Shown here: positions 37,431 to 48,434 of the stretch, in pieces | Layout: every line of letters starts with the position of its first letter | Numbering within the stretch: the stretch's first letter is position 1 | From: Williamsia soli | Lineage (GTDB): Bacteria; Actinomycetota; Actinomycetes; Mycobacteriales; Mycobacteriaceae | DNA: 64,000 nucleotides | Reading direction: 5' to 3' | Assembly (NCBI RefSeq): GCF_017377795.1 | Contig: NZ_JAFRDR010000001.1 | Location: 806,001 to 870,000 of the forward strand | The notes under the pieces: generated by a model | Database searches by the model: none | Told to the model about the DNA's origin: nothing | The model's input: the letters and a program-made list of their open reading frames with translations, nothing else | Made by a program: the position numbers and the translations under genes

Positions 37431-38674
37431 CGACCCACGGTGGAGTTGGGTGGCGACGGGTGAAAACCCAGGGTCAGGGGACGCCGGACGTAGTTGCCCT
37501 GGGCGTAGGTGACCGACTCCGGATCGATCGTGTACTCGGGGCATCGCCTCAGCAGCTCTTCGATGGCGACCCTGGTCTGCATCCGGGCTGCGGCGGCGCC
37601 AAGGCAGTGGTGACCGCCCCGGCTGAAGGTCATGATGTAGCGGGGGCGTCGACGGATGTCGAGTACATCTGCGTCGGGGCCGTACGCTCGCGGATCCCGA
37701 TTGGCCGAACCGTAGGCGAGCAACACCTTGCGGTCGGCCGGGATGGCGCCGCCGTCGAACTCGACGGGCGCTGTGGTGGTGCGGGCGAGGCCCTGAACGG
37801 GAGAGGTCAAACGCAGGAACTCATCGACCGCGTCGCCGATCAGGGCTGGATTGGCAGCGAGTTCCGCCCGCTGGCCGGGGTTCTCGGCGAGCAATTGTGT
37901 GGCGCCGCCCAAAACGCCGGTGGTGGTGTCGTTGCCGCCGGCAACCATGGTGAAGGTGAAGGCGAGGATCGACAACAACCCCTCAGTGTTGCCGTCCTCC
38001 GCAACTCCCGCCTTCACCAGATGCGACACGGTGTCGTCGCCCGGATGCTCGCGTCGGTACGAGATGAGTTGACCGAAGTAGGCCATCATTTCCATGATCG
38101 CACCGGTGGCGGCTTCGCCTGCTTGCGCGAGATTCGAGGTGTCTGCACCGACCACGGCCGCGGTCCACCCGTCGAACGCCGTCCGATCCGACTCTGGCAC
38201 ACCGAGATAGTGTGCGACGACCATCGACGGGAGCGGCTTGAAGAGATCGGCGACGATGTCGCCGCCGTTCGATTCGATGAGCCGATCGAGCCGCGCGGTG
38301 ACGAACTCCCGGACTGCGGGTTCGATGTCGACGACCTGCTTGGGGGTGAAGCCCCGCGCGACGAGCTTCCGGAAATCCGTGTGCTGTGGCGGATCCTGCA
38401 TGACCATGGGCGGGTTGTCGGCGAGGCCGATGCTCTCGAGTTCGCCGTAGGTGACGGTCAGCCCCTTGGTGGAGGTGAACGTGCGCCAATCGTCAGCTGC
38501 CCGGCTCACGTCTGCGTGTCGCGTGAGGACCCAGAAGTCCTTGTCGGGATGGTCGGTGTGTACGCGGTGCACGGGGTCGTGGTCGCGGAGATCTGCGTAC
38601 ATCTGCCACGGCTCGCGCCATGACTCGCCGGAAAGCAGATGGAACTGCGCGCGGTGGGACAGATGAGCTGTCAT
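37427..38674 (-). CDS. Cytochrome P450
   Basis: 415 residues, a soluble class I bacterial P450. The I-helix oxygen-activation motif is AGGNDTT (245-251), the ExxR motif is Glu285-Arg288, and the heme-ligand loop FSRGGHHCLG places Cys at 357. Redox partners are not encoded nearby. The substrate is unknown. The start codon overlaps the edge of the 7-4-7 palindrome, and a -10 element 6 nt upstream suggests a leaderless mRNA. Confidence 0.93.
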   Translation of the reverse strand: MTAHLSHRAQFHLLSGESWREPWQMYADLRDHDPVHRVHTDHPDKDFWVLTRHADVSRAADDWRTFTSTKGLTVTYGELESIGLADNPPMVMQDPPQHTDFRKLVARGFTPKQVVDIEPAVREFVTARLDRLIESNGGDIVADLFKPLPSMVVAHYLGVPESDRTAFDGWTAAVVGADTSNLAQAGEAATGAIMEMMAYFGQLISYRREHPGDDTVSHLVKAGVAEDGNTEGLLSILAFTFTMVAGGNDTTTGVLGGATQLLAENPGQRAELAANPALIGDAVDEFLRLTSPVQGLARTTTAPVEFDGGAIPADRKVLLAYGSANRDPRAYGPDADVLDIRRRPRYIMTFSRGGHHCLGAAAARMQTRVAIEELLRRCPEYTIDPESVTYAQGNYVRRPLTLGFHPSPPNSTVGR

Positions 38675-38709
38675 GTCTCAAGAATGAGACAGATTGGCAC
38701 CTGTGTCAA
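38674..38709 (-). promoter_or_regulatory. P450-tetR promoter with perfect palindromic operator
   Basis: On the minus strand, TTGACA (38704-38709) is followed 17 bp later by CATTCT (38681-38686). The perfect inverted repeat TGTCTCA-AGAA-TGAGACA (38674-38691) covers the -10 and reaches the start codon. This is the expected arrangement for a TetR repressor site. Confidence 0.75.
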
Positions 38710-38722
38710 TGCCCCGCGGCAG

Positions 38723-40063
<1,341 letters not shown>

Positions 40064-40150
40064 TCAGGTGCGCGCCGACTTTGTCCCCTGAGAGGTCGCC
40101 GATGGAAGATTCCCCTCGGCGGCCCTCGCGGGGGACGAAAATCGCCGAAC

Positions 40151-41119
40151 TCAGACGGTGTGTGGCATCAGCGCGCCGGGCGGGATCTGACCGAACCTGC
40201 CCGCATTGAAGTCTTCGACCGCCTCGACCAGCTCGGCCTTTGAGTTCATCACGAACGGTCCGTACTGGAAGACCGGCTCGCGGATCGGCTGTCCGCCGAG
40301 CAGCAGTACCTCGAGGGCAGGACGATTGGAGTCCTGGTTCTGGGCCGCCGCCAGCGAGATGCGGTCACCGGGCCCGAGCACTGCGAGCTGTCCCTGCTGG
40401 ATCGGAGTGCCGACCGGGCCGACCGTCCCGCGTCCTGACAGCACGTAGACGAGGGCGTTGAAGTCGCGATTCCACGGTAGGTCGAGAGCGGCCCCCGGCT
40501 GAACTGTGGCGTGAGCCAGGGTGATCGGGGTACGGGTCGAACCCGGGCCGCGGTGGTCGCCGACGTTGCCGGCGATGATGCGGACGAGTGCGCCGCCGTC
40601 AGGGGAGCTGACCAGGGTTGCCTGGTTGCCCTCGATGGCCTGGTACGCCGGGTCGGTGAACTTGTCGCGCTTCGGCAGGTTGACCCACAGCTGCACGCCG
40701 TGGAAGAGGCCGCCGCTCTCGACCAGCTCGGCCGGCGGTGTCTCGATGTGCAGGATGCCCGAACCGGCGGTCATCCACTGCGCGGCGCCGTCTTCGATCA
40801 TCCCGCCGCCGCCGTGGGAATCCTGATGGGCGAAGCGGCCGTCGATCATGTACGTGACCGTCTCGAAGCCGCGGTGCGGGTGCCAGCTGGTGCCCTTCGG
40901 CTCGCCGGGCTCGTACTCGACCTCGCCCATCTGATCCATGTGGACAAAGGGGTCGAGAGCAGTTGATGGCACGCCGGCGAATGCGCGAACCACGGGGAAT
41001 CCCTCGCCCTCGTGACCGCGTGGGCCGGTGGTCACCGTGCGAACCGGGCGCTGGGTGTCGGTGGCCACCGGACCGGCGACGCGGGGGAGGGTCAAGGTAT
41101 TTGCGCTCACAGCGGGCAT
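40151..41119 (-). CDS. Pirin family protein
   Basis: 322 residues with two cupin domains. The N-terminal cupin carries the metal ligands of pirin in HPHRGFETVTY (two His), later HIETP (His, Glu). The C-terminal pirin domain starts near residue 185. Some bacterial pirins are quercetin dioxygenases and others regulate enzymes; function here is open. Single gene, divergent from the hydrolase-mshA operon. Confidence 0.9.
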   Translation of the reverse strand: MPAVSANTLTLPRVAGPVATDTQRPVRTVTTGPRGHEGEGFPVVRAFAGVPSTALDPFVHMDQMGEVEYEPGEPKGTSWHPHRGFETVTYMIDGRFAHQDSHGGGGMIEDGAAQWMTAGSGILHIETPPAELVESGGLFHGVQLWVNLPKRDKFTDPAYQAIEGNQATLVSSPDGGALVRIIAGNVGDHRGPGSTRTPITLAHATVQPGAALDLPWNRDFNALVYVLSGRGTVGPVGTPIQQGQLAVLGPGDRISLAAAQNQDSNRPALEVLLLGGQPIREPVFQYGPFVMNSKAELVEAVEDFNAGRFGQIPPGALMPHTV

Positions 41120-41232
41120 GAGGTGCTCCTTCGAGGCGGGAAGTTCTTACGACCAGTGTAACCGGACCGTGGTCCGATTTGTTCCGGTCGGGTGCCGGAC
41201 GTCGGGCCACCGGTGCTTTCGGCCCACAGGAT

Positions 41233-41238
41233 TAGTGT
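41233..41238 (+). promoter_or_regulatory. -10 box TAGTGT (leaderless hydrolase-mshA operon)
   Basis: TAGTGT ends 6 nt before ATG 41245, with no Shine-Dalgarno sequence. Confidence 0.45.
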
Positions 41239-41244
41239 GGACGC

Positions 41245-42123
41245 ATGGGCACCTTCACGCGCCAGGTCGCCGCCGGCGACGGTACGGACATCGCTTACCG
41301 GGTCACCGGCCCGGCCGACTCGGTGGACGACACCGCAAGTGCGGGCGATGTCCCGACATTGCTGTTGATCCACGGTTGGGCGCAGACCGGCGACTGCTGG
41401 GGGGATGGCCTGATCGGCGACCTCGCGGCGCGGTACCGCGTGATCGCGATGGACCTGCGTGGCCACGGTGCTTCGGGAGTGCCGACAGTCGATCGGTTGA
41501 CCTCTGAGGACTTCGGCGGCGACGTCGCCGCGGTCCTCGCCGCGGAGGTGCCACCCGGCGGACCGGTGTTCTTGCTGGGTTGGTCCTACGGCGGCCTGGT
41601 GATCGGTGACTTCCTCGCCCGCGCCGGGGAGATCGTCCCCGCTGGGCTGATCTTTGTCGGTGCCATCACGTCGATCGGACGCGGACAGGCAGGGGGCAGG
41701 GTGGGGCCACAGATGCGGGCCGCGCTACCCGATGCCTACTCCGAGGACCCCGCCACAGCGGTCGCTGCGCTGCAATCATTCGTCGGCGGACTGGCCCCCG
41801 CCGGACAGGGTGCGTGCGCTCAACGCCTTCTGGGTACCTCTCTCACCGTGCCCCCACAGATCCGCGCCGGGTTGTTCGCGCGGGAAGCCGCGAACGACGC
41901 GTTGTTGGCGCAGGCGGGACTGCCGATACTGCTGATCCACGGGACCGCCGACGGCGTCGTGGACATCTCCAGCGCCGAACACCTCGCCGGACTCGTCCCG
42001 GGCGCGCTGACCCGATTCTGGGACGGCGTCGGGCACGCACCCTTCCTGGACGACCCGCGTCGCTTCGTCCGGGAGGTCGACGACTTCCTGGTCGGCGCGA
42101 CCGTGCCCGGCGGTGTGCGATGA
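41245..42123 (+). CDS. Alpha/beta hydrolase
   Basis: 292 residues. The nucleophile elbow is GWSYGGLV, the oxyanion region LLIHGWAQ, the acid is likely the Asp of HGTADGVVD, and His lies in GVGHAPFLD. Overlaps mshA by ATGA, so the two are cotranscribed, but I know no hydrolase of this type in mycothiol synthesis. It may be a peroxidase-like or esterase-like enzyme. Confidence 0.85.
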   Translation: MGTFTRQVAAGDGTDIAYRVTGPADSVDDTASAGDVPTLLLIHGWAQTGDCWGDGLIGDLAARYRVIAMDLRGHGASGVPTVDRLTSEDFGGDVAAVLAAEVPPGGPVFLLGWSYGGLVIGDFLARAGEIVPAGLIFVGAITSIGRGQAGGRVGPQMRAALPDAYSEDPATAVAALQSFVGGLAPAGQGACAQRLLGTSLTVPPQIRAGLFAREAANDALLAQAGLPILLIHGTADGVVDISSAEHLAGLVPGALTRFWDGVGHAPFLDDPRRFVREVDDFLVGATVPGGVR

Positions 42124-43499
42124 CCGGTTCGCCGCCGCGTCGCGTTGCGCTGATCTCGGTACACACCTCGCCGCTGGCCCAACCCGGGGTAGGAGACGCG
42201 GGTGGGATGAACGTGTACGTGTGGCAGACGGCGAAACGGTTGGCCCAACGCGGAGTGGAGGTCGAGATATTCACCCGGGCAACCTCTTCCACAGACGAAC
42301 CGGTGGTGACGGCGGCGCCGGGGGTGACCGTCCGCAACGTGGTCGCCGGGCCCTTCGAGGGACTGGACAAGCGAGACCTACCCACCCAGTTGTGTGCCTT
42401 CACGGCCGGCGTCCTGCGCGCCGAGGCGGGGCGGCCGGTCGGCTACTACGACCTGGTTCACTCGCACTACTGGTTGTCCGGCCAGGTCGGCTGGCTGGTG
42501 CGCGACCGCTGGGCGGTGCCGTTGGTTCACACCGCCCACACCCTTGCCGCGGTCAAGAACGCATCGCTTGCCGCGGGCGACACCCCGGAACCGCCCATGC
42601 GGCAGGTCGGCGAACAGCAGGTCGTCGATGAGGCCGATCGGCTGATCGTGAACACCGAATCCGAGGCGCAGCAGTTGATCTCGATCCACGGAGCCGACCC
42701 CCGACGGATCGACGTGGTCACTCCCGGCGCCGATCTCGATTGCTACACCCCGGGTTCGCGGACCCAGGCGCGGCTCGAGTTCGGCCTCGACCCAGACGAG
42801 GTCGTGGTGACGTTCGTCGGGCGCATCCAGCCGCTCAAGGCCCCCGACGTCCTGCTCCGGGCAGCGGCGCCGCTGATCAGGCGTGGCCTCGCCGACGGTA
42901 AGAAGCTGCGGTTGCTGATCGCCGGCGGGCCGTCCGGATCGGGCTTGGACAGACCCTCGTCGTTGATCGACCTGGCCAGGGAACTCGGGGTCGAATCGTC
43001 GGTGACCTTCATTCCGCCGCAGTCGCCGCAGCGACTCGTCCAGGTCTACCGCGCATCGAATCTGGTTGCAGTCCCCAGCTATTCGGAGAGTTTTGGACTG
43101 GTCGCGATCGAGGCGCAGGCGACCGGGGTGCCGGTGCTCGCGGCAAAGGTCGGCGGGTTGGGTGTCGCGGTCGAGAACGGGGTCAGTGGCATACTGGTCG
43201 ACGGGCACGACATCGACGACTGGAGCGCGGAACTGGACCGGTTGCTCGGCGACCTGCCGAAGCTGGAAGCCATGGGCGCAGCGGCTCACCAACATGCGCA
43301 ACACTTCTCGTGGGATCACACCGCAGACCAACTGTTGGCCGGCTACGGCAAGGCGATCGAGACCTTCCGCAGCCGTATCGCGCCGCGGGCCGGCGCTTCG
43401 CCCGTCGTGGCCGCCAACGGGACAGATACCGAAGACGATCGACCATTGACGCGGATCGCCCGCCGATTCGCAGGACGACGGAATGGAGTACGTACGTGA
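42120..43499 (+). CDS. mshA: D-inositol-3-phosphate glycosyltransferase MshA
   Basis: 459 residues from ATG 42120. It transfers GlcNAc to inositol-3-phosphate, the first step of mycothiol synthesis. GT4 family, GT-B fold: N-terminal substrate-binding loop [13 protein letters not shown], the central VHSHYWLSG and the C-terminal nucleotide site [15 protein letters not shown] with [14 protein letters not shown]. The stop overlaps the next start as GTGA. In M. tuberculosis mshA is also followed by the YbjN-like gene. Confidence 0.95.
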   Translation: MTGSPPRRVALISVHTSPLAQPGVGDAGGMNVYVWQTAKRLAQRGVEVEIFTRATSSTDEPVVTAAPGVTVRNVVAGPFEGLDKRDLPTQLCAFTAGVLRAEAGRPVGYYDLVHSHYWLSGQVGWLVRDRWAVPLVHTAHTLAAVKNASLAAGDTPEPPMRQVGEQQVVDEADRLIVNTESEAQQLISIHGADPRRIDVVTPGADLDCYTPGSRTQARLEFGLDPDEVVVTFVGRIQPLKAPDVLLRAAAPLIRRGLADGKKLRLLIAGGPSGSGLDRPSSLIDLARELGVESSVTFIPPQSPQRLVQVYRASNLVAVPSYSESFGLVAIEAQATGVPVLAAKVGGLGVAVENGVSGILVDGHDIDDWSAELDRLLGDLPKLEAMGAAAHQHAQHFSWDHTADQLLAGYGKAIETFRSRIAPRAGASPVVAANGTDTEDDRPLTRIARRFAGRRNGVRT

Positions 43500-44173
43500 C
43501 CACACAGGTGACCACAGACCTGAGCGGCATCATCGAGGACTTCCTCGGTGAGCGTGAATTGACTTACAGCCGCAAGGACTCCGGTGGAAAAGACGCCGAT
43601 TACTTCGTGATCGAGCTGCCGGGTGAAAAGAAGCTCAAGACCACAGTGCTGCTGACGGTGGGTCCACACGGACTGCGTCTGGAAGCATTCGTCTGCCGCA
43701 AGCCCGATGAGAATCACGAGGGTGTCTACAAATGGATGCTCAAGCGAAATCGTCGGCTCTACGGGGTGGCATACACCCTCGACAACGCCGGGGACATCTA
43801 TCTGGTGGGCAGGCACTCGGCCGACTCCATCACTGCAGCCGAACTGGACCGGCTTCTCGGTCAGACGCTGGAAGCAGCCGACGGCGATTTCAACGTGTTG
43901 CTGGAGATCGGGTTCATCACCTCGATCCGCAGGGAGTGGGCATGGCGGGTCTCGCGAGGTGAGTCGTTGAACAACCTCAAGGCGTTCGAGCACCTCATCG
44001 AGGGGCATGAACCCGGGGGTGTTCGGCCGGATGATGCCGGCGCTGGCAGAGCGGACGGAACCGGCGCTCCACAGGCCGGTGGCAGCAGGGCGGGGTCCGT
44101 GGTGCAAAACGGGGTGCCGCGTCGCGATCTCGGCGATGATGAGGGTGATGTGTCCGATTCTGCGGAAGCCTGA
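43496..44173 (+). CDS. YbjN-domain (type III secretion chaperone-like) protein
   Basis: 225 residues from GTG 43496, overlapping the mshA stop. The YbjN domain covers about residues 1-160 ([38 protein letters not shown]). A low-complexity Gly/Ala/Asp tail follows. It matches the M. tuberculosis Rv0487 position. Molecular function is unknown; YbjN proteins are considered chaperone-like. Confidence 0.85.
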   Translation: MTTQVTTDLSGIIEDFLGERELTYSRKDSGGKDADYFVIELPGEKKLKTTVLLTVGPHGLRLEAFVCRKPDENHEGVYKWMLKRNRRLYGVAYTLDNAGDIYLVGRHSADSITAAELDRLLGQTLEAADGDFNVLLEIGFITSIRREWAWRVSRGESLNNLKAFEHLIEGHEPGGVRPDDAGAGRADGTGAPQAGGSRAGSVVQNGVPRRDLGDDEGDVSDSAEA

Positions 44174-44233
44174 CAACAATCATTGGTATGTTCTGCTGCA
44201 GAAGCAACCCACGATGCCGGAGGTCAGTCAGTC

Positions 44234-45841
44234 ATGAGTTTCACGAGTCCGTATCCCCCTGTTGAGATACCCGACGGCTCGATCTACGAGACGCTCTTCG
44301 GCACGATCAGCGAGGAGGACCTCGAGCGGGTCGCCGTCATCGACGCCGGCGCCACCGAGGGCACGTCGTACCGGGAATTGATCGGACGGATCAACGCGTT
44401 CGCCGGGGCACTGGCCGCACGTGGTATCGCGGTCGGCGACAAGGTGGCGCTGCTGTCACCGAACACGTCGGCGTTCGCGTTCGTGTTCCACGGCATCCTG
44501 CGGGCCGGTGCGACGGCGACCACGGTCAATGCGCTGTTCACGGCGCCCGAGATCGCCAAGCAGCTCACCGACTCCGGTGCCAAGATGCTGATCACCATCA
44601 CCCAGCTCGCCGACGGCGCGAAGGCCGCAGCAGAGAAGGTGGGTCTGCCCGAGAGCGCAGTGATCATCCTCAACGGGCCCGGTGAGGGCGAGAGTCCCAA
44701 TCCGAACGCCATCGATCTGTTGGCCCAGGGCCTGCCCGCTCCCGACGTGAGCTTCGACCCCGCGACGCATCTCGCCGTGCTGCCGTACAGCTCGGGCACC
44801 ACGGGCAATCCCAAGGGTGTGATGCTCACCCATCGCAACCTCGTTGCGAACGTCGCGCAGATCCAGCCGCTGCTCAACATGTCGGCGAGTGATGCGGTGC
44901 TGGCCGTGCTGCCGTTCTTCCACATCTACGGCATGACGGTGTTGCTCAACGCGGCCCTGTACAACCGTGCCCAACTCGTGGTGATGCCGCGTTTCGAACT
45001 GGTGCAGTTCCTGGAGTCCATCCAGCAGTACAAATGCAGCTACGTGTTCATCGCGCCGCCGGTCGCCGTCGCGCTGGCCAAGCATCCGCTCGTCGACGAC
45101 TACGACCTCTCGTCGATCAACACGATCATGTCGGGCGCGGCACCGCTGGACGAAGAACTCGGCAATGCGGTCGCCAAACGTCTCGACACCCAGGTGATCC
45201 AGGGCTACGGCATGAGCGAGCTCAGCCCGGTCAGCCACGTCATCCCGACCAACCCCGGCGACGGACCCCAGGCGCCGCTGAGCTCGTGCGGCTGGCCGAT
45301 CCCGAACACCGTCAACAAGATCGTCGACCCCGCCACCGGCGAGGACATCGGAATCCCGGCCGAAGGTCTGAGCGAGCCGGGCGAGCTGTGGGTGTCCGGA
45401 CCGAACGTCATGGTCGGGTACCTGAACAACGACTCGGCGACCAAGGAGACCATCGACGGCGACGGCTTCCTGCACACCGGGGACATGGCGAAGGTCGACT
45501 CGGATGGCTTCGTCTACATCGTCGACCGGCTCAAGGAGCTCATCAAGTACAAGGGCTACCAGGTGCCGCCTGCCGAGCTCGAGGCATTGCTCCTCACCCA
45601 CGACGACGTCGCCGACGTCGCGGTGATCGGCGTGATCGAGGCCGACACCGGTGAAGAGATCCCGAAGGCTTTCGTGGTCAAGCGTGAGGGCGCGGACCTC
45701 ACCGGTGAGCAGGTGATCGAGTTCGTGGCGTCGCAGGTGGCTCCGCACAAGAAGGTCCGTGAGGTCGAGTTCATCGACGCGATTCCGAAGAGTGCCGCCG
45801 GCAAGATCCTTCGCAAAGATCTGCGCAAACCGGTCGCCTGA
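44234..45841 (+). CDS. 4-coumarate--CoA ligase-like acyl-CoA synthetase
   Basis: 535 residues, ANL superfamily. The AMP-binding P-loop is YSSGTTGNPKGVM, A5 is QGYGMSELSP, A8 is DRLKELIKYKGYQVPPAELE, and the catalytic Lys is in KSAAGKILRKDL. Such enzymes activate aromatic or fatty acids to CoA thioesters. GGAGG lies 11 nt before ATG 44234. It is separated from the mshA operon by 60 bp and convergent with an MFS exporter across a strong hairpin. Confidence 0.92.
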   Translation: MSFTSPYPPVEIPDGSIYETLFGTISEEDLERVAVIDAGATEGTSYRELIGRINAFAGALAARGIAVGDKVALLSPNTSAFAFVFHGILRAGATATTVNALFTAPEIAKQLTDSGAKMLITITQLADGAKAAAEKVGLPESAVIILNGPGEGESPNPNAIDLLAQGLPAPDVSFDPATHLAVLPYSSGTTGNPKGVMLTHRNLVANVAQIQPLLNMSASDAVLAVLPFFHIYGMTVLLNAALYNRAQLVVMPRFELVQFLESIQQYKCSYVFIAPPVAVALAKHPLVDDYDLSSINTIMSGAAPLDEELGNAVAKRLDTQVIQGYGMSELSPVSHVIPTNPGDGPQAPLSSCGWPIPNTVNKIVDPATGEDIGIPAEGLSEPGELWVSGPNVMVGYLNNDSATKETIDGDGFLHTGDMAKVDSDGFVYIVDRLKELIKYKGYQVPPAELEALLLTHDDVADVAVIGVIEADTGEEIPKAFVVKREGADLTGEQVIEFVASQVAPHKKVREVEFIDAIPKSAAGKILRKDLRKPVA

Positions 45842-45855
45842 CCCAAACGATCCAC

Positions 45856-45899
45856 ATATACGAAGACGATCCACCTACAGGTGGATCGTCTTCGTGTAT
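45856..45899. terminator. Bidirectional terminator hairpin
   Basis: About a 20-bp stem (left arm from 45856, right arm to 45899) with a very small loop around 45876-45879, between convergent genes. It contains GATCCACCT / AGGTGGATC arms. Confidence 0.8.
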
Positions 45900-45916
45900 C
45901 CGGCGCGTGTGCAGGC

Positions 45917-47380
45917 TTAGGAGACGGCCTCGGCGTTGTCGTTGGCCTCGATTGCGCCGAGCGACTTGGGCGGCCGCACGTATTTGTTCGGGATGCTCAG
46001 TGCTAGGAGCGCTGCACCGATCGCCGCGATGCTGCCGACGATGAACACCAGGCGGAAGCTCGACTCCGAGGGCACACTCTGGCCGCCGCCGAGGTCGATC
46101 ACCGAGCTGGCGAGGATGGTCGCGAGCAGCGCCGAGGCGATCGCGGTGCCGATCGAGCGCATCAGGGAGTTGAGGCTGTTCGCGGCGGCCATCTGATGCA
46201 GCGGAGCCGCGGACATGATGAGCGCGGGCATCGCCGAGTATCCGATCCCCACACCCGCGCTGACGATGACGTTGGCGACGAGGATCTGCCATGGTTCGGC
46301 CATCAGGAAGACCGATGTCACATATCCGGCCGCGATCACCGAGGCGCCGATCAGCAGCGTGAACTTCGGGCCGATGACGATGTTGAGCCGCGCGGACACC
46401 GGGGAGAGGAACATCATCATGAGTCCGCCCGGAGCCAGGATGAGGCCGGTGGCCAGGATCGTCTCACCCATGCCGTAGTCGACGACCCCGGGGATGTTCG
46501 GGATCTGCAGCAGCTGCGGCGCGGACAGGCCGATGGCCATCAGTGAGAAGCCGATGAGCACCGACGCCGCGTTGGTCAGGACGATGATCGGCTGCCTGGA
46601 CGTGCGCAGATCGACCAGTGGGGTCTTCGTACGCAGTTCGAACCAGCCCCAGATGGCCAGGATCGCCAGACCGGCGACGGTCAGTCCCAACGTCATGGCG
46701 CTGGTCCAACCCCAGGTGGCACCCTTCGACAGCGCGAGCAACAACGCCACGAGCGCAGTGGTGAGCCCGACGGCGCCGATGATGTCGAAGGTGCCCGGCG
46801 ACTTCACTTGCGACTCGCTCACGAGTGTGAACACCAGGATGAACGTGAAGGTGGCAAGGCCGGCGGACGTCCAGAACAGCACGTGCCAATCGAAGGTCTG
46901 CGTGATCCACGCCGCCACAGGCAGGCCGATCGCGCCGCCGACACCGAGGGTCGCCGACATCGTGGCGATGGCGCCGGGGATACGAGCCGGATCGAGCTTG
47001 TCCCGTAGAAGGCTGATGCCGCAGGGGATCAGGCCCATCGCCAGCCCCTGCAAGCCACGCCCCACGATCATCGGAACCACCAGCGACGTCAGCGCACAGA
47101 TGACAGAGCCGACGATCATCGCGGCGATACATCCCAGGATCACGGCGCGTTTGCCGAACATGTCGGCGAGGCGCCCGGCGATCGGCATGCCGACCGCAGC
47201 GGCCAGCAGGGTCGAGGTGATGACCCACGAGGCGTTGTCGGCGCTGGTGTCGAGGTATTCCGGCAGTTTGCCGACGATCGGGATCACCAAGGTTTGCATG
47301 AACGACGCCAGTAGACCGCCGAAGCAGAGCACAGCGATCAGCAATCGCGGGTTCGGGGACTTCTCAGGCGCGGTAGTCAT
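45917..47380 (-). CDS. MFS multidrug-type exporter (14-TM, DHA2 family)
   Basis: 487 residues from ATG 47380; ATGs 9 and 12 nt upstream are inside an inverted repeat and less likely. It has about 14 membrane helices, the MFS motif A-like GRLADMFGKRAVILG, and motif C in the fifth helix. Drug/H+ antiporters of this type export hydrophobic compounds. The Thr/Ala-rich N-terminus is short. No regulator is adjacent. Confidence 0.88.
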   Translation of the reverse strand: MTTAPEKSPNPRLLIAVLCFGGLLASFMQTLVIPIVGKLPEYLDTSADNASWVITSTLLAAAVGMPIAGRLADMFGKRAVILGCIAAMIVGSVICALTSLVVPMIVGRGLQGLAMGLIPCGISLLRDKLDPARIPGAIATMSATLGVGGAIGLPVAAWITQTFDWHVLFWTSAGLATFTFILVFTLVSESQVKSPGTFDIIGAVGLTTALVALLLALSKGATWGWTSAMTLGLTVAGLAILAIWGWFELRTKTPLVDLRTSRQPIIVLTNAASVLIGFSLMAIGLSAPQLLQIPNIPGVVDYGMGETILATGLILAPGGLMMMFLSPVSARLNIVIGPKFTLLIGASVIAAGYVTSVFLMAEPWQILVANVIVSAGVGIGYSAMPALIMSAAPLHQMAAANSLNSLMRSIGTAIASALLATILASSVIDLGGGQSVPSESSFRLVFIVGSIAAIGAALLALSIPNKYVRPPKSLGAIEANDNAEAVS

Positions 47381-47383
47381 TAC

Positions 47384-47400
47384 TTGCATCATGCATGCAA
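47384..47400. promoter_or_regulatory. Inverted repeat TTGCAT-5-ATGCAA at the MFS start
   Basis: Perfect 6-5-6 inverted repeat lying 4 nt before the ATG of the MFS gene, followed by ATGCGCAA half-site-like sequence. It is a candidate operator. Confidence 0.4.
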
Positions 47401-47461
47401 ATGCGCAACGCAACAAATCAGACAGGGCTGTGACCTGCGGGGCTGTGCTGCTGTGCTGGTC

Positions 47462-47542
47462 TGGCTCGCTCCGCTCGCGGGCAGCTCGGCCCTTCAGCGC
47501 GCGCTCTTCCTTCGTCGACTCAGTCGCTGCGCTCCCTCGCTC
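47462..47542. repeat. Dispersed intergenic repeat, copy 2
   Basis: Counterpart of 10664-10745: the first 17 bases are identical, and the last 42 bases carry the shared TCGTCGACTCAGTCGCTGCG block. It lies in the spacer between the MFS and phosphatase genes. Confidence 0.75.
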
Positions 47543-47553
47543 AGACCTTCCGC

Positions 47554-47616
47554 CGACCGTGCCGATAACGACGTCGACCGTGCCGATAACGCCGCCGACC
47601 GTGCCGAAGATGACGG
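47554..47616. repeat. 21-bp tandem array, three units (family of 33842-33925)
   Basis: Three units of exactly 21 bp (47554-47574, 47575-47595, 47596-47616), each beginning CGACCGTGCCGA. It ends 13 bp from the stop of the phosphatase gene. Confidence 0.8.
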
Positions 47617-47629
47617 TGCGAAACGGCCC

Positions 47630-48370
47630 TCAGACCAGGAGGCGGGTCCTCAGGCGCTCGAGATCTTCCTCGGTCACTCCGCAGGCGGCCAGGTAGTCCT
47701 CGAGCGACCCGTACTTCTCGAGCATCGCTCGTTGCGCGGAGGCCAGATATACGTCATTGACCCCGAGCAGGTCGTCCGAGATCTCGATGGGCTCGCCGCC
47801 GGGCTGACCATAGATCTTCTGCATATGGGCGCGCAGAGGCCCGATGCTCGCGTTGCTTCTCAAGTAGTCCTGCAAGACCTCGTCCTGGGTCACGCCCAGG
47901 GCGCCGAGCACCACGGCGACCACCCAGCCGGTCCGATCCTTCCCGGCGGCGCAGTGGACGAGCACGCGCCGATCAGGGTCGCCGAGCAGTCTGACGACCT
48001 GTTCGATGCAGTTCATCGCTCCTGGCAGCGTCGGCATCGTCGCGTACACCTCGGACAGGTACCTGGTGCGGTTCGCCATGTACTCCTCCCGAGAGATTTC
48101 GTGTGGAGCCTTACCGTCCGGGCGCAGGTCGAAGGGCAAGACGTGAACCTCGATGCCACCCGGCACCTTGTCCGAACCACTGCGCTCGATCTCGGCGTGG
48201 TCCCGAACATCGAAGACGTCGGTCACGCCGAGGTTGACGAGAGCTTGCTTGCCGGTGTCGTCCAGGGAACTCAGTTCTGAACTCCTGAAGAGGAAACCTG
48301 AAGCGACGCAACGCCCTTCGGTTGTCTTCAGGTCGGATACATCACGGAAGTTCCAGGCGCCGGACAGCAT
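47630..48370 (-). CDS. Protein tyrosine/lipid phosphatase, PtpB type
   Basis: 246 residues. The P-loop [11 protein letters not shown] has catalytic Cys140 and Arg146, with the GKDRTG form seen in PtpB (Rv0153c), which has both tyrosine and phosphoinositide phosphatase activity. The N-terminal [13 protein letters not shown] motif is also typical. No signal peptide. Divergent from gpmA by 64 bp. Confidence 0.88.
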   Translation of the reverse strand: MLSGAWNFRDVSDLKTTEGRCVASGFLFRSSELSSLDDTGKQALVNLGVTDVFDVRDHAEIERSGSDKVPGGIEVHVLPFDLRPDGKAPHEISREEYMANRTRYLSEVYATMPTLPGAMNCIEQVVRLLGDPDRRVLVHCAAGKDRTGWVVAVVLGALGVTQDEVLQDYLRSNASIGPLRAHMQKIYGQPGGEPIEISDDLLGVNDVYLASAQRAMLEKYGSLEDYLAACGVTEEDLERLRTRLLV

Positions 48371-48434
48371 GGCGGTCAGTGTATGTGGTCACGGGCGCAG
48401 CCGCCGGGGTCGGCCTGTGGAAAACTATTGCCTC

